From Synchiropus splendidus (lineage: Eukaryota > Chordata > Actinopteri > Syngnathiformes > Callionymidae), in assembly GCF_027744825.2 (NCBI RefSeq), contig NC_071334.1, positions 28,969,937 through 29,033,936 of the forward strand: a stretch of DNA of 64,000 nt, in the 5' to 3' direction. Of the stretch, positions 53,537 through 64,000 are shown one piece after another; the stretch's first letter is position 1, and the number at the start of each line of letters is the position of its first letter. The notes under the pieces are model-generated. The model did not search any database and was not told the DNA's origin. It was given only the letters and a program-made list of their open reading frames with translations. A program made the translations under genes and the position numbers.

Positions 53537-56500
53537 ATTCCATCATCTGAGCATTAATGACCAAATATCAAAGCTAATAGCGAGCATGGTAAGTTTCAGA
53601 AATTCAGTCAATGTCAGTGTTAACTCATGTTTTACATAGATAATTGAGAGATAATGTCTGTGTCTCAATGCACTATTTATTTCTCTGAATAAGGAGATAC
53701 TTGCTGCTTCGCGCCTCACAGTGGGTCGGGGTGGGGGGCAGAACTTGTGCTGTATAGGTTAGGTGCAACCTGAGGGTGAGTTAGGCAGTGATGATAAGTG
53801 GAGTGTGGTGGGGAAAGGTTGTGAGCAGCCTGGAAGGTGCTAGAGAGGAGAAGAGCAGAATTGCTGGGAGACAGAATTAATGTGATGAATGTGCAGGATC
53901 ATGATCGGAATGAGAACAGGTGTTTTGCGAAATGCAGAGGTCACGAATCTGCTTAGGTGCCAACAAGCAAAACCTCTCCAAATGATGATGATCGCGATAA
54001 TGTGGGCTGCAGAGTTTACGGCCCAGTTCTAATTTGCCACTCAGTGCGGGATGTGACCAGGAAGTGAATAGAGCGGCAGTGGGACTATGGAATATGAAGA
54101 TAGAGTGAGGTTGTTAATGTGAATGATGAATGAGGAAATATTATATAGGATAGTGCCACGACTTCGCGACTTGTCCTGAGCGAGCCCATTTAAATGGCAA
54201 TGGGGAAACCGCATCATTTATTTAGTCCGACTCAGGTCAGAGTTGTAAATTGTTTACTGCTATACTGAGACAGGAATCACGCTAACTGCCTTGCACATCA
54301 GAAAAGCTTCAGTGTTTGACTTGAGCAGACTTAGTGCCATTGACTACCTCTTATCTTATCTGAACTTCTCATCTTTGAGCCATTGCATTTATTGACTTGT
54401 TTAAACACCACAAACATTGTCTTGCCATGATGGCACATGAGGCAGTTTTGTTTTTGTTCAGTCATTTTCTTGATAGTTGAAAACAGATCAGAGTTACAAG
54501 CACAGCGCATCCCTCATTCTGTCTAAACAGTGTACAAAGTGAGTATAGAATTTAAACAGATTTTTTATTTTAACGCAACGATGCTCTATTACTAAGTGAG
54601 CTTTGATCACTGGAGGAAAAAACCTAACCACCACACCATGATGCTCACAAGTGCCATGCTTGGTTGTCATAACTTGGTCAAGCACTGGCGCTACCTTGTG
54701 ATGTGTAAGTGCATGGAAGCCAAGATCTGAGGTATTTGTCAAAGGCTTTTGAGGAAGATGAGCATGGTCATGTAAATAAAGGGCTTGTCTTGATACCGCT
54801 CCTTCTCTCTGGCGCATTGGTGATGTGTTGGTATCATTGCTTGCTGTTGAAACCTGTGGGTCGCAAACTTTCAGGCCACAAGGTTCCTGTATGGCAACAA
54901 AATGATGGCTGTAGAATACCAACGACACTGATGGTTGCCACTTATCCCTCGGTCTTTTAGGTTGCTTCACCCATTCCTTAGACGCTCTACATCTTTTGGG
55001 GAGAACAGGCCGACACAATCACTGATAAGATAAGAACATCCAGCTGCCTCCCAACAGTTCGGCATCTCTTCTGTGACACAGAAGCTGAAGAGCTTGTTTC
55101 CCCCGCACCTAATGAATGTGTCCACAGGAGCTTACGCTTGATGTCATCTAGGCATGTTTCCGACTCCCGCTTAGTGAAACACTGCGCTGAATTAGAATTC
55201 ATGCTGAAATAGCTTTATGCATATTTAGCGCTCTAATTCAACAGAACCAGCTTCGTAGACAATAGAAGATCATTTCATACTGTGGATTTATGCACAGTTC
55301 CACAGCCTTGTTGGCGCTGATCATAAGACCGGTTGCCGTTTTTCCACAACAATACAATGAGTTATGGAGCTGTTTCCAGAGCTCTGCAGATTCAGTCATT
55401 CAGGGCTCTCCCTGTTTAACATTTATTGATTGTCTTTTACATTGTTAATAAACAGCATTACTGAGAGGACCCATCCATTCATCCAACATTTACCTGAAAT
55501 ATAATCTTTACCATTTAATAGGGTTAACAATGAATGACCACTCAATGTGAAGTGAACTATATGGCAACCAATGCATTCTGTGTTCCAAAGCAAGTGACAT
55601 TCTTTCAAAGTGCTTCTGTATTATTTATTGCTTGCACGTCCTGCTGATTGGATTTTATGACCTGTTCTGAATGAATTAACCTCTGAGTCAGTACATTTTG
55701 GGAATTCTACAAACTTTTGCCAGTGACTTATTGATCAGGCGATGCTACTGAGTAAATTAACAATTATGTAAAAACAGAGGTCAGAATTATAGATGCAAAG
55801 GAATCGAGTGATTGACTTCTTGTAAATTGTAACAGAACCTATGCTGCTCTGCCAGCTCCTTGGTTTGGGTCCGACTTGGTCTCTGATCCTAGACTTACTG
55901 ACCCCAACTCATCGCTGTAAATAAGAAAAAACAAAAGAAAACAAAATTACAGGTTTGGAAATGAAGGTATCTACTTTAGCCCGATTCATATGTGTTGTCT
56001 GTGTTGAAGAAACTGTTGTATGTGTTATTTTGTGTGATTATCTGCATTTACTGTACATAGTCCTGTCTCACTTAGAGACTTAGACTAGACTTTATTGATC
56101 CCTTTGGGATGACTCCCAAAATTTCCAGCAGCAATAGCGGCAAGAAAGGGCATGCAGTCAGGAAGAGCATCACACAGAGAATAAAAAATAAATAAATAAA
56201 TAAAAATAAAAATAAAAATGTAACTAGATCAAAATAGGTTATTGCACCAGAGCTTGTGTAAATTTAAACAGGATAAAACTACATTAAACTTAGTAGATTT
56301 TCAGTTTACATGAGGAGGATAGGAATATAACCCCTGTGGTATCAATCTAATTCAAGGAAGGAATATTACTTAATCAAATCTGTGGCAGCCTTCAGCACAA
56401 ACATGACCATTTTCTGACTCATCCATTCGGGCGGCTTTTCCTTTTCAAAAAGTTTTGAAGTGGCACCAAAAGCAATTAAACTGATGCAGCAACTAGCAAC

Positions 56501-59089
56501 TTGTACCAGCAAAGAAAGTTCTGTAATGCAGGAGCTCTTAACCGTAACCTTCAGGGGCCCACCCCATCTGGAACAGAGATACCATTCAAATATTAGAACT
56601 GAATTGGTTATGTCAGTCTAGATTTAAGTTCTCTTAAATACCTTGATCAAATCTACATAGAGGTTTGCCAACCTAAAGCCTGTCAAATGACATGAAACCA
56701 TGCACTAGTCGCAAAGATATTTGTCATTCAAAGCCAGCAACGAGACTCAAGTTGTGATAATCCAATGAAAAAAGTAAACTGATAAGAACCTTGTGATTTG
56801 AAAAATTTGAAAATTTGAGGCATGAATATAGGTGTTAACCATAAAGAATAAGAGCAAGTACAACTTGGGTCTGTAAAGTGACCTTTAAAGCAAACCTGGC
56901 CCTGGGCTTGTTTGAGCTTAACTTGATGTTATTGTTGTCATAGTTTCTTGTTGCTTCTGCAGCGTTAAATCAGAAGCAGACTTTTTGGGGAAAAAATCTT
57001 GTGGATACAAGGTGGAAGTCATGCCTGAGTTGGGTTAAAAGTTTTATCAAGTGGAACAAAGTAGCCTCTGTCTGCCCTGCAAACCTAGCAGTCATGGTAA
57101 TGGCCATGACTCCCAAGTGACTTTTTTTTTTGGAGTGCTTAAAAGCATTCAACATTCACATAACCCTTTGACTGTCAGGTCCTCAGGTACTGCTGTAGCA
57201 GAAACAATCATCCATGACAATAAGATAGTTGGTGTCCATCAAATTCCGGACCCAAAAGCTGGACACCTGTGCAATAAGTGTAGGGAGTCTGAAGAAGAAC
57301 TAGAACAAGCCACTCTGGCTACTTCTGACACGTTCTGGTAGGCCATGGCTTTAAAGTAAAAACAGAAATGGAAGCATGAGGACTATAGTGAGACAAGACG
57401 GTGAACCTCCAAGATCTTGTGATCTTGTTGGCTGGGTGGACCTCTGTCAGCATAGGGAAGAGCTGAGGGGGCTGTTGGTGACGGGCTGTGGGAGGGAGAC
57501 ATTGACAGTAGGCTGAACATTTAACAAGAACCTTCAGACGCCTGACAGTGGCGTCGATGACTCAGAGCTTCTCGCCTGGCGAGTAGGCAGGAGCCGGAAC
57601 CTGATGTTTGTCAGCCAGGTAGCGGTAATGTGTGTGGTTTCACTCTCCTGAAAGGTAAAGAAGAGGGGCTGATTGAAGCAACCATGAAAGTCAGACATGC
57701 CCATGGGTCATGAGGCAATGGAGTTTGGTGCCTATTCAATTCCCAGGATCCATCCCAAGATGGAGGCTTCAGGAGGAACTCATACGCACCGCAGGGCAGA
57801 TTTCAGGTCCAAATTTATTCTCCCTGACTGTCAGATAGTTGAGGTTTTTTGGGGTTTATTGCTTTTCATGCTTCTTTGATTTATATTTTTGCTCAGTTTA
57901 AATCACTGGCATAGCATATTGCCAATTTCAGCTAAACTTAACTTCAGAAATATAAACATTTTGAGTTTTATTTTCTGTGACTATGTGGCATTTGATTGTA
58001 AAAGAAAAAAATACATTTATGGGCCCCTTTAATTCAGCGCATTTTAAACTAATTTCAATATTTGACCATAGAATTCTCAAGTTTCTGTTCCCCGGGTGAC
58101 GTGACTCGTGAATCGTGAAAAATGCACACAAGCTTAAACATTATGTGGAAATTCTCTTCGTTTTGTCCTTCTGTCCTGAAGGTTATTACGCTCTTATTTT
58201 CCGTCCTTCATTGTAATCTCCACACTTCACTACTGCTAAGACTAACTCTGTTTTATTAGGTGTGGAGTTGACAGAAATGTCGCTGTTGTTCCATCTGATA
58301 ACAGCCTTGCTTTTCTGCTCAGAAAGGCTGTTGCTGAGATGAAAGGCTTACAACTTAAAAGTTTAGATTGAAGTTTGATTTCAAGGTCTGACATGAGGAT
58401 TGGTGCATGGAATCACCCAGCTCTAGCTAATCTGTATGTTTAGTGATATGGAAATGAAAGGCAGCGCTCCTCAACATTGATCTGCCACAAGGCCCATAGT
58501 GACATCATGAATCTCCATGCACACCTTGTTTTTCCATACCCTGAAAGAAACAAGCTTCACTTTCATCGCCACAATATGACAGAGAGTAGGAGGTTTATTG
58601 ACTTTCTTTATCAGTAACTGTGTCTCAGCTCTACATAATGTCATGTCTTTTTTTCTTATTCTGTTTTTTGTCCTTTTTTTCTGGCTCGTGCCCCTTCAGG
58701 AAGAACAACAACAAGCAGTTTAGCAGTTGACAGTAAAAGGAAAAGGGGAATTTTAGCAGCAGTCAATAAAAGTCTACAAAGCACAGACCACTTCCCTGCA
58801 AAATAATCATGTGAAACGGGGCTTATCATAAATGAGGGTTGACGCAAAGATTCTGAGGAGGCTGGTTCCAGCCTTAATCCAGAATGGTTTATTGGAACTG
58901 CAGTCATGTTTTTATGGCCAGAAAGCCTCTCGCAACAATCAATTTAAGGTATAAAATGTTGACATAAAATGTTGCAGAGTTCACCTAAGCTTGACTACAA
59001 TCTGTGTTGTATTCACTAGAAAAAGACTAAAAGCATGTGAAATGTTAGTGTGCGACCTGTAAGACTTTTTGCAACTTTTTTCTCGCGGT
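53537..59089. other. Intergenic DNA, one LINE tail
   Basis: A purine-rich stretch (53700-53900) and the tail at 56085-56219 are the only distinctive items. A 174-codon minus-strand frame (54494-55018) shows no family resemblance. Confidence 0.4.
56085..56219 (-). repeat. LINE 3' tail-like sequence plus (AAATA)n
   Basis: The plus strand reads AGACTAGACTTTATTGATCC then CTTTGGGATGACTCCC; the complement (GGGATCAATAAAGTCT) is the usual 3' end of fish LINEs of the Rex1/L2 type. An A/T-rich AAATA/AAAAT simple repeat follows at 56186-56219. Confidence 0.5.
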
Positions 59090-59274
59090 CTGAATCCTGC
59101 ATCTTATACAACGATGCGGCTAATATACGGCGTGATCGGTGGATGATACTAGCAGTGATCCTCGAGCATTTTCTGCTGCACAGACAGCAACAGTGCAGTA
59201 GATCTACTTCCCTTCTTAGATTTTGTGGCTGTGGCTAATATTCAGGTGCACGCGCTAATCCGGAATATACGGTA
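59090..59274 (+). repeat. Interspersed repeat, diverged copy C (ends ATACGGTA)
   Basis: The last about 90 bp (GATCTACTTCCCTTCTTAGA, GGCTAATATTCAGGTGCACG, CGGAATATACGGTA) align with copies A (196-355) and B (63562-63730). The first part is different. Confidence 0.55.
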
Positions 59275-61872
59275 CTATTAATGCTGCACTAGATAACTAG
59301 GGTTTTGAATCTGACTGATTTGCTTATTAATATGCAACAAATAAAAGTCTATTCAGCACATTGTTATTGCAGACTGGCCAACTGCTGGAAGTATTTAGTA
59401 TGATAGCTTTTTAAATGAAGGGAATTTCTGATATTCATGAAATAATTGAATGAAAAAGCTCTTATTTAAGTGGCTAATCTCTGATTTAAATGTGTGAGTG
59501 GCACAGAGTGGTTGAAAGAAGAGTGTGGTCTTTGAAATACATTTGAAACCCTCAGAGGCTTCTTCAGTAGACGACAGGAAAAAAACACTGCACAACTCAA
59601 ATCCATGCCTCACATTACATGACAGTGAGGGCAAAGCTCTCAGCTGCTGTCTCTGTTTATATACTACAATTGACCCTGTTGGCCAAAGGCTGGAAACAAA
59701 AACGTTGTTTTTGCCATTTCTAAATTACTGCAAGTCATTCATCAAACTTCCCTTTTTCATCCCTTTAGGTTGTGAAATGCATGGTGACACTGTGAAAGAT
59801 GTTCATCACTAATGCTGAGTTGGCACTTTACTGAGAGCCTGCTTATTTCAGCCTTTTACATTTTCTTAGGGCGCAATTCATTTTTCCTCTTGAAGAGGTG
59901 CCTGTCGTTGTTTGTCAGCCCACGGTTCCTGCCTTGCTGCTGTCATTTTCTCACTTGACAGAGGATGTGTGTGGGTGGTGGTACTGTGCGACCAGACATC
60001 CTCTTATCACCAAAGTGACTACTCTCTTTCTTATCTGTTATCCTACATGGTGTTGGCCTTCTTGCACCTATGTTTGCAATTTTTCTTGCTTCATAAAGCT
60101 TTATATTTGGACTCTATAGTTCACGTTGGATAAAAGTCAGAAGAGGAAGACAACCAATTGGGTTCATGGATCATGACAGGTTAAGGTGGAATAGGCTGAC
60201 CCGTTGCGGGAAATGCAGAAAGACAAAGAATTTTCCTTCTGTCTTAGGGTGGCCATTTTTTGGATGTTACGTTATTTGCCTTTTTCTAATTGTTCAACTT
60301 TAATTCCAATGTTTTGCTCTGTATTCGTTGCCATTGTTGAGTTCTACAGTTTTTTTTTTCTGCTCCTGTTTTGACATTGGACATCCTTCCAGTTTTGTTG
60401 AGGATCCATTGTGTCATTTTACACTTTGATCTCTGTTTCTGCTTGTGGAACATCACTGGTTAAACTTGGATGATTCAGTGCTGTTGTGCTTAAGGCCTCA
60501 TAAATTAGAAGGAACATCAGGGCAGTGTGCAAAAACTTTTTCTAGACACACATAAAAATAGAAACCCATCCAACCCCACCCATCCTCACTCCCATGGCGT
60601 TATATATTGACTTTGGGTGAGTGGACTTTTGCGTTCTATACTGAAGACAAAGGCAGCCTTCAGTGGTGCATGTTGATGCAAACGTGGGCGTTTCAATGGA
60701 TAAATATTTATTTTCCATCCCGTGTAGGGGGAGCATGAAGACATTGAACGCAGTGGGGGAGTTAAAAAAAAATGTTTTCCTTCCTGTGTAGCAATCCAGG
60801 GGGTGTGGAGGTGGGGGAGCACAGGGAGCAACCTTGAGGGTAGAGAGAGTGGAGAGACATTTCAGAAGCTCTCTTCAATGAATCATATTGGATTGATTTT
60901 GCCATTTATTACCCCCTGCGTGGTGCTCCTCCTTAGTGACTTCACAGTGTCTAAAACACATGGTTGTTTGAACGTTGTTACACCTAGATGGATAGGTGTT
61001 GTGCTGCCGTGGAAGGCAGAACATGTGCGTCATTCACTGCCTTTTTATCATCATAGGACACAAAAATATAATATATTGTGCCACGGGAATGAAGTTGTGT
61101 TTCGGCTGTCTCATTTTGAAACAATCAAAAACAACCGATAAAGTGTATAGGAGTATAAAGTCTTGGAAACTACGTGCAAGTGGTGCATTCATCTCCAGTA
61201 TCAATGTGGCAGAAGGCCAGTTTTTTTAAAGGGAAATTTCCTGCAACAGAACATGATTATTTTTTTTAAAGAAAGCTGAAAATGAAATCCAAGATATATA
61301 AGAATATAATTTCCAAAATATAAATTCCAAAATCAGAATGTGTGGTGTGTGTTTCTAATGGTGACATGAGTGGTGACAGAGCTTTTTGGTAATAATTAAA
61401 CACAGCTTTTCGTTTCAAGAAGCTGCTTCTTTTATCAGCAGATTGTTGTCTCGCTCCAGCTGTCGCGTCAAACGTTTGATTTAGGAAGGCGCTCACAAGT
61501 CACTTTCATTAACTTTCAGTCAGCCCTGACGGTAAATACTGATGGACTGGATTGATTTTTTTTTAAGGGTTTCCTCTTTCATCCTCAGTATAATGTCACT
61601 TTATCATTACTTTGAGACTGACATGTTGATGGTCACTGATAAGACAGCAGATAATGCCTAACGATTTTTCTCCGGATATCTTCCTATCCTGAGAAATTGA
61701 CAGCGCTTTCAAATAAATATATTTGTCATTATCATTATTATTCCTTTTTTTCGTTTTCTTCGTTTGCTGTCTACTTATGGAAGTAGCTGAGGACCATAAT
61801 CCACATTAAAATGCATCTATACCTGTATCTTCTTGAAGAATGCTTATTGTGTGACATAATTTACCATAGAAA

Positions 61873-61874
<2 letters not shown>
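59275..61874. other. Intergenic DNA with one repeat
   Basis: The element-like segment at 60590-60745 is the only recognised item. A T-run lies near 60350-60359. Confidence 0.4.
60590..60745 (+). repeat. Relative of the inverted-repeat element at 41371
   Basis: CTCACTCCCATGGCGTTATA, then GAGTGGACTTTTGCGTTCTA and AAAGGCAGCCTTCAG match the left arm of 41371-41772 (GAGTGAACTTTTGCGTCCTA, GAAGGCTGCCTT). Only one arm is clear. Confidence 0.6.

Positions 61875-61950
<76 letters not shown>
61875..61950. repeat. (TAA)n microsatellite
   Basis: About 25 consecutive TAA/ATA units; the poly-isoleucine ORF on the minus strand is an artefact of it. Confidence 0.98.
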
Positions 61951-61951
<1 letters not shown>

Positions 61952-63561
61952 TTTATTTTCAAAAGATACCACCATACAGTTTAGTTTAAGTTTTTTAATG
62001 CCAAATAGAAAAAGCAATTTTAATTTGAAATAAAAGTGCATAGGAATAATAACTCATCTGAACTGCATTTCCATTGCAGGTTCATTGTCTTCAATTTGTT
62101 CAATTTTCTGATAAAACTAAAAAGAAATATATTTTTTTCCGTTTCTCTATTTAATACGGAAAATCTCGATTTGCAATCACATGTGTAATTGACAATTTTA
62201 AATTCATCATTTGGATAAAAATACAGCCACAATTTAGCGTTGTCTGAACCATATGTATATATTAAAATGCACGAACATATTTAAGTGAAATAAATACATA
62301 TAGTAAAAAGATCTTTTGCCAAACACTACACTGCTAAAATGAATATAAATTATTATAACAAGCAACAGAGAAAAGAGGAACTAAAATGCTTCCAAGACAA
62401 ATTTGCAGTTAGGAAGACAATGAATTAATTTACAATACATACAATATACTGGACACATTTCATCTTCTTTTGTTGTGCTGCAGAAATGCACTTGCCCGAG
62501 AAAGCCATTTTATTTCCTTCCTTCATTCCATTCTCCATGCTGTCCTGCACCTTACCTTTGCTCTTTTTCACCTGTCCTAAATATATGTATGTTGGTCCAA
62601 ATGGTGTGGACAGGATTATGACCCGGTGCTCATTCTTTCTTGGGCCAGCATCTCCTCTAAGCACAGCTTCATCACAAATTCAAGATCTAAAAGACAGTTT
62701 TCTGGACACATTTTAATGAGAGTGTCTAGACTGTTCTTCATGAATTTACAACGAAGGAAAAAAAAATCATCCTTCAGTAGGATCCTCCTAGAGGCTGTGT
62801 TCTAGCTCTTTCTTGGGTGACAGCTTGTCTGTGAAGCTTGAGTTATCTTGGGACAATGTTGCTCATCTTTAAACCAAAGACTTTAGCCTCCCTCTCTTAG
62901 TCGGTGCAGGTCTGTCTTCTTGTGCTCACATGGTGATGGTGACACTCTAATTCTCTGTTTTTCCAAAAGAAACCAAATCCCTCTGGTTTCTACACAGCTG
63001 TCCTCACACGAACTCAGACTCAACCTTGGGCTCCCTCACTCAGACTGCCAACCTTTGTGTTACCACAAACTATGTGAGAACATTTGGCTGTGCACGAAGA
63101 CGTGGCTCAACCTCAGATCCCGGAGAACGGTTTTAACCTCACTTAGAGCCAGTCCACTTGTCTCCAAGTCCTATAGGGGTGCCAGGTGGAGTTAGTAAAT
63201 CAATTTTGAAACACGCCCGGAATGAAGTCCAAAATCCCTTGCTGTGATGTCAAAAGCCAGGATTTTAACCAGCCACCTTGGCTAGTTTGGAAAGAAGACA
63301 CAATTTTCTGATTGCGCTGAGAGGGGCTACATGGTTCTCAGTGTTCTGCATCTGCGCACTCAAGGAAAGCCACTCAGGATAGAAACATTAGCACACAAAC
63401 ACTTCAAATGCTATAATTATTATAATATTTGAGCACTTTAATGTGAATAAAACATATGAGAAGTTTATGATTCATGTTCAGAACATTGCCCAGTTTGTTT
63501 CATGAGTCAGTCTTGATGATCGATCCCATTTTCAAATCTAGTTTAGAAGTGAATCCTTGTC
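61951..63561. other. Intergenic DNA, nothing recognised
   Basis: AT-rich at first, more mixed from 62460. No exon, RNA gene or mobile element that I can support. Confidence 0.4.
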
Positions 63562-63730
63562 CATTTTTAAGCTGGGTGCACCACTGACCTGTCTACGGCG
63601 CAGACAGCACGACTGCACCCGCGGCTTATAGACTGGTGCGTCTTCTGTATGAACAAGATCTATTTTCCTTCTTTAATTTAGTGGGTGCAGCTAATATTCA
63701 GGTGCACTCTATAGTCTGTAATTTACGGTA
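63562..63730 (+). repeat. Interspersed repeat, copy B (ends TTTACGGTA)
   Basis: Same family and orientation as 196-355. This copy has an extra segment (GCACGACTGCACCCGCGGCTTATAG in place of CACCACTGCTTATAG, split here as GACTGCACCCGCGG). It ends GTAATTTACGGTA. Confidence 0.7.
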
Positions 63731-64000
63731 CATAAAATGAGAAAAGCCTCGGTGTGTCAGACATGGTTTTGAATCTCACAATTCTCTAATCAAAATGTTA
63801 AAATGTAGTTCAATAAATGTGAAAATCTACACCCATTAAAGTCCATAAAGGCTTGACAACTCTAACACCATGCCGTTAGAAACCAAGGCTTTCAATTGCC
63901 TTCATCTGGGAAGGAGAGAAGCAGATGCCCAAACCTCCAGACTTAATGTCCAAACACAGCCTGGGATTCAGAAATGCCGGTGGACTTAAGTCAACTGTGA

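Noticed and set aside
54494..55018. 174-residue minus-strand ORF
   Set aside because: No family motif, no transmembrane or domain pattern, no splice context. A frame this long is expected by chance somewhere in 64 kb on six frames.
61844..62041. Poly-isoleucine ORF
   Set aside because: Translation of a TAA microsatellite.

Overview
This window looks like AT-rich intergenic DNA from a ray-finned (teleost) fish. It carries one clearly recognisable host gene, an intronless urotensin-II receptor (uts2r) on the minus strand at 9169-10236. The fish assignment rests on the receptor's divergence from the mammalian protein while keeping its core motifs, on fish-type LINE fragments (Rex1/L2-like and R2-like endonuclease LINEs), on hAT and pogo-like non-autonomous transposons, and on long CT/TA/TG microsatellites. 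I found no bacterial-style gene organisation, no tRNA or rRNA gene and no CRISPR array. Most open reading frames in the window are chance ORFs or shadows of repeats.

Layout. 1-2600: unique-looking DNA with one interspersed repeat (196-355). 2608-4715: two LINE 3' fragments. 4716-9168: a hAT-like terminus, one copy of a two-copy repeat, and the 3' flank of uts2r. 9169-10480: uts2r and its CpG-rich promoter, with a perfect CRE. 10481-13214: a compound microsatellite and a 486-bp inverted-repeat MITE. 13215-21422: about 8 kb with nothing recognisable. 21423-21583: two adjacent perfect hairpins. 26067-27254: a non-autonomous hAT element with an exact 8-bp target-site duplication and a BED-finger remnant. 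30630-32725: an R2-like LINE tail and a Rex1-like LINE tail. 35545-36119 and 45509-46190: two near-identical pogo/Tigger-like MITEs in opposite orientation. 38700-39110 and 44046-45003: two more Rex1-like LINE fragments. 47326-47577: a compact interspersed repeat. 48605-48739: a CT/TA microsatellite. 52293-53536: an LTR-like repeat with TGTCATG...CATGACA ends. 53537 to the end: mostly unannotated DNA with repeat copies at 56085, 59090, 60590 and 63562 and a TAA microsatellite.

How it fits together. The only functional unit I can support is uts2r. The rest is a transposon-rich gene desert that may hold cis-regulatory elements, but this cannot be decided from one sequence. I found no convincing novel multi-gene system. 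The best leads are the structurally complete mobile elements, the paired hairpins, and the start codon and CRE of the receptor gene.
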